Shown: in pieces, positions 7,762 through 17,910 of the stretch
Layout of the letters: the number at the start of each line of letters is the position of its first letter
Position numbering within the stretch: the first letter of the stretch is position 1
From: Janibacter sp. HTCC2649
GTDB taxonomy: Bacteria; Actinomycetota; Actinomycetes; Actinomycetales; Dermatophilaceae
NCBI RefSeq assembly: GCF_000152705.1
Contig: NZ_CH672413.1
Coordinates: forward strand, 1,835,978 to 1,899,977
Length of the DNA stretch: 64,000 nt
Direction of reading: 5' to 3'
Notes under the pieces: model-generated
What the model was told of the DNA's origin: nothing
What the model saw: only the letters and a program-made list of their open reading frames with translations
Databases searched by the model: none
Translations under genes and position numbers: made by a program

Positions 7762-8759
7762 GCGATCCTGCTCTCGGTGGCGCCGCGGAAGGTGCGGCGA
7801 TAGGCCTGCGGTGAGACCCCTAGCGTGGCAGCACAGTGCTTGCGCAGGGAGGCACCCGTGCCAAGTCCGGCCCGTGTCGCGATGACGTCGACGGTGAGGT
7901 CGGTGGTCTCGAGGAGGTGCTGGGCGTGGCGCACCCGCTGCTGCGTCACCCACGCCGCCGGAGTCAGGCCGGTCTCGTGGCGGAAGCGCCGGGCAAAAGT
8001 GCGTTCGCTCATGCGAGCACGCCGGGCAAGGTCGGGGACGGAGAGATCGGCGTCGAGGTGCGCCATGGCCCAGGCCCGCGTGCTCGACGTCGAGGCATCG
8101 TCCATGACCGGCACGGGACGATCGATGAACTGTGCCTGGCCACCGTCACGCCACGGCGGAACGACGCAGTAGCGGGCTACCTCATTGGCCACGGTGGCGC
8201 CGTGGTCACGGCGGATGAGGTGCAGACACAGGTCCACTCCCGCGGAGAGGCCCGCCGAGGTGAGGACATCCCCGTCGTCAACAAAGAGCACATCCTCGTC
8301 GAGATCGACCTGCGGGAAGAGGCGGGCAAAGTCCTCCGTGTTCTGCCAGTGGGTCGTGGCCCGGCGGCCATCGAGAAGACCGGCAGCTGCGAGGACGTAG
8401 GCGCCGGTGCAGATCGACACGATGCGCGTCCCCGGACGAATCTGCGACAGGGCCCGCTCGAGAGCATCGTCCAGGACGCCCTCATGGCGTGGCCCCGGGG
8501 CGCGAGTACCGGGCACGATCACCGTGTCGGCCAACGCCAGGAGCGACGAATCGCCGTGTGGCACAACGGCATACCCCGTCGTCGTCTGCACGGGGCCGCC
8601 GTCGAGCGAGGCCATCTCGACGCTGTACAACGGCAGGCCGTCCGTGCCACTGCGGGCGGCGCCCAGGACTGCGGACGGGATGGTCGCGTCGTAGCCGATG
8701 AGTGGCTCGAGCAGCAGGACGACGACCTGGTGGCGGGAGGGGACGCCTGGAGTGCGCAT
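7758..8759 (-). CDS. GlxA-family AraC-type transcriptional regulator
   Basis: A 333-residue regulator with an N-terminal DJ-1/PfpI-like domain (RHQVVVLLLEPLIGYDA; nucleophile-elbow region SICTGAYVLAAAGLLDG) and a C-terminal AraC DNA-binding domain. The first helix-turn-helix is LSVPDLARRARMSERTFARR and the second is TVDVIATRAGLGTGASLRKH. The shortest start (8759) is used since the fold begins nine residues later; ATGs at 8777 and 8801 are possible. Its gene leads the operon with the PLP enzyme and lactone oxidase and is divergent from the MFS gene at 8831, so it probably controls one or both. Confidence 0.8.
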   Translation of the reverse strand: MRTPGVPSRHQVVVLLLEPLIGYDATIPSAVLGAARSGTDGLPLYSVEMASLDGGPVQTTTGYAVVPHGDSSLLALADTVIVPGTRAPGPRHEGVLDDALERALSQIRPGTRIVSICTGAYVLAAAGLLDGRRATTHWQNTEDFARLFPQVDLDEDVLFVDDGDVLTSAGLSAGVDLCLHLIRRDHGATVANEVARYCVVPPWRDGGQAQFIDRPVPVMDDASTSSTRAWAMAHLDADLSVPDLARRARMSERTFARRFRHETGLTPAAWVTQQRVRHAQHLLETTDLTVDVIATRAGLGTGASLRKHCAATLGVSPQAYRRTFRGATESRIA

Positions 8760-8830
8760 GGCTGGATCTTTGCACATTGTGTCGTTTCTGCCACTAGGCA
8801 TGGGGGTCGGCGGCTGACAGGCTCTCCCTC

Positions 8831-10180
8831 ATGACCGACGACCTCGCGGTGAACCCCGCCGACGCCGAGCCCTACGCCGACGACCCGCCGCGTCGCCCCA
8901 TCCACCGGGCCTGGATCGTCGCCGGAATCACCTTGGCCGGGCTCGTCGCGGCCGCCGCCTTCCGCTCGTCGACGGGTGTGCTGCTCGAGCCGGTGGAGCA
9001 GGAATTCGGCTGGTCGCGCGCGACGACGTCAGGTGCTGTGAGCCTCAACCTCATCGTCTACGGCCTCACCGCGCCGTTCGCGGCCGCCCTCATGGAGCGC
9101 TTCGGGGTGCGACGGATCGTCACGATCTCGCTCATCGCCGTCGCGTTGGCCAGCGGGGCCACGACCCTCATGACGTCGGCGTGGCAGCTGTGGGTGCTGT
9201 GGGGCTTCGTCATCGGCATCGGCACGGGCTCGATGGCTCTCGTCTTCGGCGCGATCGTCGCCAATCGCTGGTTCGTCTCGCACCGCGGCCTGGTCATGGG
9301 CATCTTCTCTGCGGCCAACGCCACCGGTCAGCTCATCTTCCTGCCCGCCATCGCATGGGCCGCCACCCAGCACGGGTGGCGCGCGGCCGCGCTCGTGGTC
9401 GCCGGGCTGGCCCTCGTCGTGTCGGTGCTCGTCGGCACCCTCATGGCCGACCGCCCCGCCGCCAAGGGGCTGCTCCCGTTCGGCGCCACCGAGGAATCGG
9501 AGCGCGAGGCCGCTGAGGCGGCCCGGGTCGCCGCCGCCGGACCAGTCGTCTCCCCTGCCCGCACGGCCATCGCCGTGCTCGTCCGAGTGAGTCGCACGTG
9601 GACCTTCTGGGCCCTGATGCTGACCTTCTGGGTGTGTGGCTGGTCGACGAACGGGCTCATCCAGACGCACTTCATCCCCGCTGCCCATGACCACGGCATG
9701 GGGACCCAGACCGCGGCCGGCCTCCTCGCCCTCGTCGGCATCTTCGACATCGCGGGGACCGTCGCCTCGGGGTGGCTCACCGACAAGGTCGACTCGCGCA
9801 TCCTGCTGGCGATCTACTACGGCGGCCGGGGGCTGTCGCTCCTCGCCATCGACGCCGTCCTCGGGCCGAATGTCCAGCCGTCACTGTGGGTGTTCATCGT
9901 CTTCTACGGGCTCGACTGGGTGGCGACCGTCCCGCCCACGGTGGCGCTGTGCCGGCAGCACTTCGGACTGGCCGACTCCGGGATCGTCTTCGGCTGGGTC
10001 TTCGCGTCGCACATGGTCGGCGCCGGTGTGGGTGCCTCGATCGCCGGCTGGGTGCGCGAGTCATCGGGCTCCTACAGCTCAGCGTGGCTGTTCGCCTCCG
10101 GACTCTGCTTCGCCAGTGTCCTCGTGGCCCTGTCCATCCCGCGCCGGCGTGATCTCATCTCGACTGGTGGGGGCACCTGA
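8831..10180 (+). CDS. MFS transporter, oxalate/formate-antiporter-like
   Basis: A 449-residue, twelve-helix major facilitator protein. It has the MFS cytoplasmic loop signature MERFGVRR between helices 2 and 3 and a weaker copy LTDKVDSR between helices 8 and 9. The general look (RSSTGVLLEPVEQEFGWSR near the start) matches the monocarboxylate/OFA group that carries small organic acids. A hydrophilic N-terminal tail of about 25 residues precedes helix 1. It is transcribed away from the GlxA-type regulator with only about 70 bases between, suggesting shared control. The substrate is unknown; a sugar-acid or amino-acid product of the neighbouring enzymes is a guess. Confidence 0.8.
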   Translation: MTDDLAVNPADAEPYADDPPRRPIHRAWIVAGITLAGLVAAAAFRSSTGVLLEPVEQEFGWSRATTSGAVSLNLIVYGLTAPFAAALMERFGVRRIVTISLIAVALASGATTLMTSAWQLWVLWGFVIGIGTGSMALVFGAIVANRWFVSHRGLVMGIFSAANATGQLIFLPAIAWAATQHGWRAAALVVAGLALVVSVLVGTLMADRPAAKGLLPFGATEESEREAAEAARVAAAGPVVSPARTAIAVLVRVSRTWTFWALMLTFWVCGWSTNGLIQTHFIPAAHDHGMGTQTAAGLLALVGIFDIAGTVASGWLTDKVDSRILLAIYYGGRGLSLLAIDAVLGPNVQPSLWVFIVFYGLDWVATVPPTVALCRQHFGLADSGIVFGWVFASHMVGAGVGASIAGWVRESSGSYSSAWLFASGLCFASVLVALSIPRRRDLISTGGGT

Positions 10181-10213
10181 CACGCACGGGACTCTCGCGG
10201 TTTGCTTGACCTC

Positions 10214-11752
10214 ATGTCCTCGGAAGCAGCCACTGCCACGACCAACGGTTCCGAGCACCTGCGAGCCGTCCTGCGAGCCCCGGTCTACGAGGCTGCAGTC
10301 GTCAGCCCGCTCGAGGTCATGGAGTCCCTGTCGCAGCGCCTCGGCAACGTCGTCCAGGTCAAGCGCGAGGACCGTCAGCCGATCCACTCGTTCAAGATCC
10401 GCGGCGCCTACACGCGCATGCGGGCCCTCTCCCCCGAGGAACGCGCCCGCGGCGTCATCACCGCATCTGCCGGCAACCACGCCCAGGGCGTTGCCCTGTC
10501 TGCCTCACTGCTCGGCCTGGGCGCCGTCGTGGTCATGCCCGCGACCACCGCACCCATCAAGGTGGGCGCCGTCCGTGGGCACGGCGCCGAGGTCATCCTC
10601 ATCGGCGACACGTTCGACGTCGCCCAGGCCGAGGCCCTGCGGCTGGCCGACGAACGCGGACTCACCTACATCGCACCCTTCGACGACCCCCTCGTCATCG
10701 CGGGGCAGGGCACGATCGGGCTCGAGCTCATCCAGCAGGACGCACACCTCGACCGCGTCTTCGTCCCGGTCGGCGGTGGCGGGCTCGCGGCCGGAGTCGC
10801 AGGCCTCATCAAGAACCTCATGCCCGGCATCAAGGTCATCGGCGTCGAGCCCGAGGACGCCGCCTGCCTCAGTGCCGCTCTCACCGCCGGGCACCCCGTG
10901 CAGCTTCCCGAGGTGAGTCGGTTCGCCGAAGGTGTCGCCGTCAAGCAGATCGGCAACCAGACCTTCGCCCTGTGCCAGCGCTACCTCGACGAGGTCATCA
11001 CGGTCAGCTCCGACGAGATCTGTGCCGCCGTCAAGGACATCTTCGAGGACGTGCGCGCCGTCGCCGAGCCCGCTGGGGCCGTGGCACTTGCTGGACTGAA
11101 GAAGTACACCGAAGCACACGGCATACGCGGAGAAAGGTTGGCGCACATCCTTTCTGGAGCGAACGTCCCGTTCGACACGCTGCGCTACATCTCCGAGCGC
11201 GCGGAGGTCGGCGAGCACCGCGAGGCGCTGTTCGGTGTGACGATCCCCGACCGCGCGGGGGCATTCCTTGAGTTCGTCGACGTGCTCGCCGGCCGCTCCG
11301 TCACGGAGTTCAACTACCGCGCGGACGGCACCGACCTCGCCCGCATCTTCGTCGGCGTCCAGCTCGCCGGCGGCGCTGCCGAGGGTCGCGAGATCCGCGA
11401 CAACCTCACGGCAGCGGACTACGAGTCCGTCGACCTCTCGCAGGACGACACCGCCAAGACCCACGTGCGCTACATGATTGGCGGTCGGTCACCGGGCGTC
11501 GACGAGGAGGTCTACAGTTTCGAGTTCCCCGAGCACCCGGGCGCGCTCAGCCGCTTCCTCACCGAGCTCGGCACGCGCTGGAACATCACGATGTTCCACT
11601 ACCGCAGCCACGGCACGGACTACGGCCGCGTGCTCTGCGCCTTCGAGGGTGTGCGCGACGACGCCGACTTCGCCGAGCACGTCACGAGCCTGGGCTACCC
11701 GTGCCAGGACGTCTCCACATCACCCGCGCTGGCCTACTTCCTCCTTCGCTGA
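10214..11752 (+). CDS. ilvA: threonine ammonia-lyase, biosynthetic type
   Basis: A 512-residue PLP enzyme that deaminates L-threonine to 2-oxobutanoate, the first step towards isoleucine. The PLP lysine is K61 in SFKIRGAY; the phosphate loop is PVGGGGLAAG. Two C-terminal ACT-like regulatory domains are visible, starting near LFGVTIPDRAGAF and YSFEFPEHPGALSRF, as in the isoleucine-inhibited long form. The ATG at 10214 is preferred over an in-frame TTG at 10202; no clear ribosome-binding site precedes either. It lies 33 bases after the MFS gene and could be co-transcribed, though function gives no link. Confidence 0.93.
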   Translation: MSSEAATATTNGSEHLRAVLRAPVYEAAVVSPLEVMESLSQRLGNVVQVKREDRQPIHSFKIRGAYTRMRALSPEERARGVITASAGNHAQGVALSASLLGLGAVVVMPATTAPIKVGAVRGHGAEVILIGDTFDVAQAEALRLADERGLTYIAPFDDPLVIAGQGTIGLELIQQDAHLDRVFVPVGGGGLAAGVAGLIKNLMPGIKVIGVEPEDAACLSAALTAGHPVQLPEVSRFAEGVAVKQIGNQTFALCQRYLDEVITVSSDEICAAVKDIFEDVRAVAEPAGAVALAGLKKYTEAHGIRGERLAHILSGANVPFDTLRYISERAEVGEHREALFGVTIPDRAGAFLEFVDVLAGRSVTEFNYRADGTDLARIFVGVQLAGGAAEGREIRDNLTAADYESVDLSQDDTAKTHVRYMIGGRSPGVDEEVYSFEFPEHPGALSRFLTELGTRWNITMFHYRSHGTDYGRVLCAFEGVRDDADFAEHVTSLGYPCQDVSTSPALAYFLLR

Positions 11753-11770
11753 CTTACGCCGTGGCGACGT

Positions 11771-11807
11771 GACCACCTGTTGCCCATACGACCAGTTGGA
11801 GGTGGTC
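11771..11807. terminator. hairpin after ilvA
   Basis: GACCACCT (11771-11778) and AGGTGGTC (11800-11807) are perfect 8-base inverted arms with a 21-base loop, 18 bases after the ilvA stop in a convergent junction. No U-tract follows, as is common in high-G+C genomes. Confidence 0.5.
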
Positions 11808-11827
11808 GCCCCACGAAATGGTGGTCG

Positions 11828-11841
11828 CCTCGAGGGCGAGG
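11828..11841. terminator. short hairpin after the polyprenyl synthase gene
   Basis: CCTCG/CGAGG arms with a 4-base loop lie directly against the stop of the minus-strand gene at 11842. It may terminate the long nuo transcript from the right. Confidence 0.35.
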
Positions 11842-12828
11842 TCACGAAGCGCGGTGGGTGACCGACGTGGCCAGGGCCAGCAGCGCGGTCTTGGCCTCGC
11901 TGTCCGGCAGCCCGACCAAGGCGTCCTGGGCCTGCTCGCCGACCGCGCGGGTCTCGTCGCGGGCCCGCACCAGCGCAGGGTGCGCCCGCAGCAGAGTCAG
12001 AGCCTCGGCAAGCTCGGCGTCCCCGGACAGATCCGAGAGCAGCAGCTCCTGAAGCCGCGCATCCTCGGGTGAGGTCGATGCCAGGGCGTGCAGCACGGCA
12101 AGCGTCCGCTTGCCCTCGCGCAGATCCATGCCCGGAAGCTTGCCGAGCTCCTCGGCCGAGGACTCGATGTCGATGAGGTCGTCGGCAAGTTGGAAGGCCA
12201 TACCCAGCCGCTCGCCATAGACGCGCATCGTCTCGATGACATCGTCCTCGCAACCGGCGAACATCGCGCCGTATCGCGCGGCCGTGGCAATGAGCACGCC
12301 AGTCTTGTCCTCGAGGACGCGCAAGTAGTAGGCCCCGGAGTCCTCTCCCGCAGGTGCCTGACGGTCGTCGCGGATCTGGCCGGTGCACAGCCGGATGAAC
12401 GTCTCGGCCTGGATCCGCACGGCCTCCGCTCCCAGCTCGGCGACCAGCGCGGACGCGTGACCGAACAGGAGGTCACCGATGAGGATGGCCGTGGAGTTGC
12501 CGTATGCCGCGTTGGCCGTCGGCGTTCCTCGGCGCAGGTCCGCTTCGTCCATCACGTCGTCGTGGTACAGCGAGGCGAGATGGGTCAGCTCGACCGCCGC
12601 AGCCGCCGTGACGACCGCGTCGTTGACCCCCTCGCCGAGCTCGGCAGCGAGGATCGTGAGCATCGGCCGGAACCGCTTCCCACCGGCACGAAGCAGGTGG
12701 ACGTTGGCCTCGGCGATGAACGGGTCGTCATGGTCAATGCGCTCCTCGATGAGGGCCTCGACCCGAGCCAGCCCGTCGGTGAGCCGCTCCTGCAGCCCAG
12801 CCGACACCTCGGGCAGCGCGAGCGTCAC
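11842..12828 (-). CDS. trans-polyprenyl diphosphate synthase (long chain)
   Basis: A 328-residue all-helical isoprenyl chain elongase. The first Asp-rich motif is DDVMD (within LYHDDVMDEADLRRG) and the second is DDLID. GGKRFRPML and RGTPTANAAYGN are also family hallmarks. It adds isopentenyl diphosphate units to make the side chain later attached to the menaquinone ring by MenA; the mycobacterial GrcC1 gene sits similarly among men genes. Chain length cannot be read with certainty. It starts at a GTG overlapping the nuoN stop by four bases, which makes it effectively the last gene of the nuo operon. Confidence 0.9.
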   Translation of the reverse strand: MTLALPEVSAGLQERLTDGLARVEALIEERIDHDDPFIAEANVHLLRAGGKRFRPMLTILAAELGEGVNDAVVTAAAAVELTHLASLYHDDVMDEADLRRGTPTANAAYGNSTAILIGDLLFGHASALVAELGAEAVRIQAETFIRLCTGQIRDDRQAPAGEDSGAYYLRVLEDKTGVLIATAARYGAMFAGCEDDVIETMRVYGERLGMAFQLADDLIDIESSAEELGKLPGMDLREGKRTLAVLHALASTSPEDARLQELLLSDLSGDAELAEALTLLRAHPALVRARDETRAVGEQAQDALVGLPDSEAKTALLALATSVTHRAS

Positions 12829-14399
12829 TGGATGAACTGCGACACCCGACCGGCGAGGTCGAGGATCGGGCCGGGGACGATGCCGAGCACGACGGTGCCG
12901 ATGGCGCCGACCGTGATGGCGATCGTGGAGGCGATCGACGGAGTCAGGGCAACGACGTCGTCACCCGTCGGCTCGGTGAAGTACATGAGCACGATGAGGC
13001 GGAAGTAGACGAAGGCGGTGACTGCCGAGGCGAGGACACCGACGACGACCATGAGGATGCCCGCCATGCCCCCGTGTGAGATGGCCGGAGCGAACACCGC
13101 GAACTTCGCGGTGAAGCCCGACGTGAGCGGGATGCCCGCGAAGGCCAGGAGCAGTAGCGCGAAGATGCCCGCGATGACCGGGTGCTTCTTGCCCAGGCCC
13201 GCCCACTGCGAGAGGTGGGTCGCCTCGGAGCCGCCGGAGCGGACGAGCGAGACGATGGCGAACGCCGCGATCGTCGCGAGACCGTAGGCCGCGAGGTAGA
13301 ACATCGTGCCGCTCACGCCGGTCTTGTCGAAGGCGAGGACGCCCACGAGGATGAAGCCCGCGTGCGCGATGGACGAGTAGGCGAGCAGTCGCTTGATGTC
13401 GGTCTGGGTCACGGACAGCACCGCGCCGACGACCATCGTGAGGACCGCGATCGCGGCGACGCCGAGGCGCCACTCGAGGCGCGAGGCCTCGACGCCGACG
13501 TAGGCCAGGCGCAGGATCGCGCCGAACGCAGCAAGCTTCGTCGCGGCAGCCATGAAGCCGGTGACCGGCGTCGGGGCACCTTGGTAGGCGTCCGGGGTCC
13601 ACGAGTGGAACGGCACAGCGCCGATCTTGAAGAGCAGACCGATGAGCGCGAGGACGACTCCGGGCAGGAGCAGCCCTTCGTAGGCTCCGTCGGCGGTCGT
13701 GATCGCCTGGGCGATCTTCGACAGATCGGACGACCCGGCATACCCGTAGAGCAGGGCCGCACCGAAGAGGAAGAACGCCGACGAGAAGGCGCCCAACAGG
13801 AAGTACTTCAGCGACGCCTCCTGCGACAGCAGGCGGCGACGACGCGCCAGACCCGTCAACACGTAGAGCGGCAGGGACAGGACCTCGAGCGCGACGAACA
13901 TCGTGATGAGGTCGTTCGCGGAGACGAACATGAGCATGCCGAACACGGCGAACAGCGTCAGCGGGAAGGCCTCCGACGTCGCGAAACCCGCGCGGTCAGC
14001 GGCGGCCTCAGCAGGGGAGCCCGGCGTTGCCGCACCCATCGGGGTGAAGGCGTCGGCGGACCGGCCACCGAAACGCTCCGACATCGTCAGCACACCCAGG
14101 ACCGAGAAGATGAGGAGCGTGCCCTGCATGAACAGGGCCGGGCCGTCAATGACGATGGAACCGCCGGCGGTGACCGTCTGGTTGTCGACCGACACGAGCG
14201 CGAGCACCGCAAAGGACACGACGATCGCAGCCAGCGCGAGGGACACCTGGATGACGTGACGCTGCGCACGGGGCGCGAAGGCCTCGACGAGGACCCCGAC
14301 GAGCGCGGCCGCCACGATGATGAGCATCGGCGCGACGGCGCCGTAGTTGACCTCGACAGCCTGGAAGGCCGTCGGCAACGCAGTGGTCAGGGCGGTCAC
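12825..14399 (-). CDS. nuoN: NADH-quinone oxidoreductase subunit N
   Basis: A 524-residue antiporter-like membrane subunit of complex I with about 14 transmembrane helices. Lysines and a glutamate in mid-membrane positions (for example in FVALEVLSLPLYVL and the GAVPFHSWTPDAYQGAPTP region) belong to the proton-translocation path. An extra loop of about 35 residues rich in Ala, Gly and Pro follows the third helix region. It starts at a GTG overlapping the nuoM stop (GTGA) and its own stop overlaps the prenyl synthase start. Confidence 0.95.
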   Translation of the reverse strand: MTALTTALPTAFQAVEVNYGAVAPMLIIVAAALVGVLVEAFAPRAQRHVIQVSLALAAIVVSFAVLALVSVDNQTVTAGGSIVIDGPALFMQGTLLIFSVLGVLTMSERFGGRSADAFTPMGAATPGSPAEAAADRAGFATSEAFPLTLFAVFGMLMFVSANDLITMFVALEVLSLPLYVLTGLARRRRLLSQEASLKYFLLGAFSSAFFLFGAALLYGYAGSSDLSKIAQAITTADGAYEGLLLPGVVLALIGLLFKIGAVPFHSWTPDAYQGAPTPVTGFMAAATKLAAFGAILRLAYVGVEASRLEWRLGVAAIAVLTMVVGAVLSVTQTDIKRLLAYSSIAHAGFILVGVLAFDKTGVSGTMFYLAAYGLATIAAFAIVSLVRSGGSEATHLSQWAGLGKKHPVIAGIFALLLLAFAGIPLTSGFTAKFAVFAPAISHGGMAGILMVVVGVLASAVTAFVYFRLIVLMYFTEPTGDDVVALTPSIASTIAITVGAIGTVVLGIVPGPILDLAGRVSQFIQ

Positions 14400-15937
14400 T
14401 GGGCACTCCCGGTGGCGTGGGTCGGCGTCGGATCAGTGACACCGACGAGTTGGAGCGTCTGCTTCACGGCGGGGTTGACGAGGTCGAGGACCGGCTTCGG
14501 GTAGAACCCGAGCAGCAGGAACGACGCGATGATCGGTGCCACGACGAGCTTCTCGCGCAGCCCGAGGTCACGCGGCTCGGCACCCTCGACGAACTTCGGA
14601 CGCGGGCCCGTGAAGACGCGCTGATAGGTGAGCAGGATGTAGAGGGCGGCGAGCACGATGCCGATCGTGGCAATGGCAGCGGCCACCTTGTAGCGCTGGA
14701 ACGTCCCCGTGAGCACGAGGAACTCCGACACGTAGGACGACAGACCCGGCAGCGCCAGGGAGGACAGTCCAGCGATGAAGAACGTCCCGGCGAGCACCGG
14801 GGTGACCCGCTGCCAGCCGCCGTAGTCGGCGATGCGCTGCGACCCGTGGCGCGAGATGAGGAACCCGGCGAGCAGGAAGAGTCCGGCCGTCGAGAACCCG
14901 TGGTTGATCATGTAGAGCGCCGAGCCGCCGCCGGCCGTCGTCGTCATCGCGAAGATGCCGAGGACGATGAAACCGAAGTGGCTGATCGAGGTGAACGCGA
15001 TGAGTCGCATGATGTCGCGCGACCCGATGGCGAGTAGCGCGCCGTAGATCACCGAGATGACGGCGAGCGTGATGACGGCCGGGGTCGCCCACTTGGCTGC
15101 CTCCGGGAAGAACCCGAGGCAGAAGCGCAGCATCCCGAAGGTGCCGACCTTGTCGAGCACGCCCACCAACAGCACAGCGGTGGCCGGACGCGACTCGGCG
15201 GCCGCGTCGGGCAGCCACGTGTGGACCGGCCACATCGGGGCCTTGATCGCGAAGGCGATGAAGAAGCCGATGAACAGCCAGCGCTGGGTCGCGGTGGATC
15301 CACCGACGGCACCCTCGAGGGCCTCGTAGAGGAAGCCCTGCTCGCCACCAGGTCCCTGGAAGTACAGGCCGATGACGGCGACGAGCATGATGAGCCCGCC
15401 GACGAGCGAGAAGAGGATGAACTTCACGGCGGCGTACTGGCGTCGCGGTCCACCGAACAGCCCGATGAGGAAGTAGACCGGGATGAGCATGGCCTCGAAG
15501 AAGACGTAGAACAAGAAGACGTCGCGGGCCGCGAAGACCCCCACCATGAAGGTGAGCAGGATCAGCATCAGCGCGAAGTAGGTCTTCTCCCGCGCCGGGT
15601 CCGCATCGTCACCGAGGTCGTTCCACGCAGCCAGCAGGCAGATCGGCGTGAGGATCGCCGCCATGATGATGAGCGAGAGCGCGATCCCGTCGACACCCAG
15701 CGCGTAGGAGACCCCAAACTGCGGGATCCACGAGTGGGTCTCGGTCAGCTGGTAGTGATCACCCGACCCGGTGTCGAACCGACCCCAGGCGACGAGCGCC
15801 AGCAGCAGGGTCAGCAGCGAGACGCCGAGTGCGATCGGCTTGGCCAACCGCGACGAGGCGGACGGCAGCAGCCAGATGACCGCCGCGCCGACGAGCGGCA
15901 CGACCATCATGAGCGTGAGCAAGGGCAGGCCGGACAT
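14396..15937 (-). CDS. nuoM: NADH-quinone oxidoreductase subunit M
   Basis: A 513-residue antiporter-like subunit of complex I. It carries the conserved FYVFFEAMLIPVYFLIGLFG and WPVHTWLPDAAAESRP segments that hold the proton-channel glutamate and lysine. The ATG at 15937 shares one base with the nuoL stop (TGATG), so a longer in-frame GTG start at 15952 inside nuoL is less likely. It sits in the membrane arm between NuoL and NuoN. Confidence 0.95.
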   Translation of the reverse strand: MSGLPLLTLMMVVPLVGAAVIWLLPSASSRLAKPIALGVSLLTLLLALVAWGRFDTGSGDHYQLTETHSWIPQFGVSYALGVDGIALSLIIMAAILTPICLLAAWNDLGDDADPAREKTYFALMLILLTFMVGVFAARDVFLFYVFFEAMLIPVYFLIGLFGGPRRQYAAVKFILFSLVGGLIMLVAVIGLYFQGPGGEQGFLYEALEGAVGGSTATQRWLFIGFFIAFAIKAPMWPVHTWLPDAAAESRPATAVLLVGVLDKVGTFGMLRFCLGFFPEAAKWATPAVITLAVISVIYGALLAIGSRDIMRLIAFTSISHFGFIVLGIFAMTTTAGGGSALYMINHGFSTAGLFLLAGFLISRHGSQRIADYGGWQRVTPVLAGTFFIAGLSSLALPGLSSYVSEFLVLTGTFQRYKVAAAIATIGIVLAALYILLTYQRVFTGPRPKFVEGAEPRDLGLREKLVVAPIIASFLLLGFYPKPVLDLVNPAVKQTLQLVGVTDPTPTHATGSAQ

Positions 15938-17898
15938 CAGTTCATCACCCACAGTGCTCCGAGAATGGCGACGACACCGGTGAGCATCGTCAAGGCATAG
16001 GACCGGGCGTAGCCGGTCTGAAGGCGGCGCAGTCGCGAGGACAGCCCACCGATGGACGCGGCCAACGTGCCGACGAGCCCGTCCACACCCTTGCCGTCAG
16101 TGAAGACGAGCGCGCGGGTGAGGTGCGTGCCGGGCCGCATGAACAGGCCCTCGTTGATGGCGTCCTGGTAGAGGTCGGCGCGGGCGGCCTGGGTGACCAG
16201 CGAGCCTCGCGGCGCCGTCTTCGGCACCGCGTCGCGCCAGTACAACATCCAGGCGTATGCCGCTCCGCCGGCAACCAGCAGCAGCGTCAGGATCATGATG
16301 ACCGGGACCGCGAGGACGGGGTGCTCCTCCCCGTGACCACCGACGACCGGTTCGAGCCAGTGGGTGAACATGCCACCCCACGACAGGATGAGGCCGAGCA
16401 GGCCGGAGCCCACGGCGAGCACCATCATCGGGATGGTCATGAGGAGCGGCGACTCGTGCGGGTGAGCCGCACGCGACCCGAGCTCCTTGGCCTCTGCCTC
16501 GTCGATCCAGCGCTTCTTGCCGTGGAAGGTCATGAAGAACAGGCGCGACATGTAGAAGGCGGTGATCCCGGCGCCGATGAGCGCGATGAACCCGAAGACC
16601 CACGGGCGCCAGCCGTCACCGATGAAGGCGGCCTCGATGATCTTGTCCTTGGACCAGAAGCCCGAGAACGGCGGGACGCCGAGGATGGCGAGCCAGCCCA
16701 GCCCGAAGGTGATCCACGTAATTTTCATCGCACCCGACAGCCCACCGAAGCGGCGCATGTCGACGTTGTCGTTCATGCCGTGCATGACCGATCCGGCGCC
16801 GAGGAACATGCCGGCCTTGAAGAAGCCGTGGGTGATGAGGTGGAAGATCGCGAAGGCGTAACCCACCGGGCCGAGGCCCGCGGCGAGCATCATGTAGCCG
16901 ATCTGCGACATCGTCGAGGCGGCCAGCGCCTTCTTGATGTCGTCCTTGGCGCAACCGACGATCGCACCGTAGAGCAGCGTGATCGCGCCGACGATGGCCA
17001 CGGCGAGCTGCGCGTTGGGTGCGGCGTTGAAGATGTCGTGCGAGCGGACGACGAGGTAGACACCGGCGGTGACCATGGTCGCGGCGTGGATGAGCGCCGA
17101 GACGGGCGTCGGGCCGGCCATCGCGTCACCGAGCCAGGACTGCAGCGGGAACTGCGCCGACTTGGCACAGGCACCGACGAGCAGGAGCAGGCCGAGGGCG
17201 GTCATCGCGGTCGAGCCGGCCTCGCCAGCACCGGCGTGCACCGTGGCGAAGTCCACCGAGCCGAATGTGTAGAACATGAACATGATCGCGATCGACATGC
17301 CGACGTCACCGACGCGGTTGACGAAGAACGCCTTGTTGGCCGCGGTCGCATACGCCGGGTTGTGGTTCCAGAACCCGATGAGCAGGTAGGACGCCAGACC
17401 CACGCCTTCCCAGCCGACGAACAGCAGGAGGTAGGAGTCGGCGAGGACGAGCAGCAGCATCGACGCGACGAAGAGGTTGAGGTAGGCGAAGAACTTGCGC
17501 CGGTTCTCGTCGTGCTCCATGTAGCCGATGGAGTAGACGTGGATGAGCGACCCGACGAACGTGATGAGCAGGACGAAGGCGATCGACAGCTGGTCGATGA
17601 GCAGCCCGGTCTCGAGCTGGAACTGACCAGCGGGGACCCAGTTCCACCCCGACACGTGAGCGGCGCGCTCCTCATGGCCGCGACCGACCATCGCGAGGAG
17701 CAGGACGAAGCCGAGGACGAAGCTGGCCCAGGACAGTGCCGTGGCGAGGAGGTGTCCCCAGGCGTTGGTGGCCTTGCCACCGAGCAGGAGGAGTCCGGCA
17801 CCGAAGAGCGGGAACAACACCAGAAGCCAGGCGTATGCCGTGATGCCGGTGGCCGCGGCCACCTCACCTTCCGAGGCGAGCAGTGCGAGGGAATTCAC
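15937..17898 (-). CDS. nuoL: NADH-quinone oxidoreductase subunit L
   Basis: A 653-residue distal antiporter-like subunit of complex I. It has the family core around [18 protein letters not shown] and [22 protein letters not shown]-terminal amphipathic lateral helix region follows about residue 510, before the last transmembrane segment. The start is a GTG at 17898, 12 bases after the nuoK stop. NuoL is the outermost proton pump and the lateral helix braces the membrane arm. Confidence 0.95.
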   Translation of the reverse strand: MNSLALLASEGEVAAATGITAYAWLLVLFPLFGAGLLLLGGKATNAWGHLLATALSWASFVLGFVLLLAMVGRGHEERAAHVSGWNWVPAGQFQLETGLLIDQLSIAFVLLITFVGSLIHVYSIGYMEHDENRRKFFAYLNLFVASMLLLVLADSYLLLFVGWEGVGLASYLLIGFWNHNPAYATAANKAFFVNRVGDVGMSIAIMFMFYTFGSVDFATVHAGAGEAGSTAMTALGLLLLVGACAKSAQFPLQSWLGDAMAGPTPVSALIHAATMVTAGVYLVVRSHDIFNAAPNAQLAVAIVGAITLLYGAIVGCAKDDIKKALAASTMSQIGYMMLAAGLGPVGYAFAIFHLITHGFFKAGMFLGAGSVMHGMNDNVDMRRFGGLSGAMKITWITFGLGWLAILGVPPFSGFWSKDKIIEAAFIGDGWRPWVFGFIALIGAGITAFYMSRLFFMTFHGKKRWIDEAEAKELGSRAAHPHESPLLMTIPMMVLAVGSGLLGLILSWGGMFTHWLEPVVGGHGEEHPVLAVPVIMILTLLLVAGGAAYAWMLYWRDAVPKTAPRGSLVTQAARADLYQDAINEGLFMRPGTHLTRALVFTDGKGVDGLVGTLAASIGGLSSRLRRLQTGYARSYALTMLTGVVAILGALWVMN

Positions 17899-17910
17899 GA
17901 GTGCGGCCCC

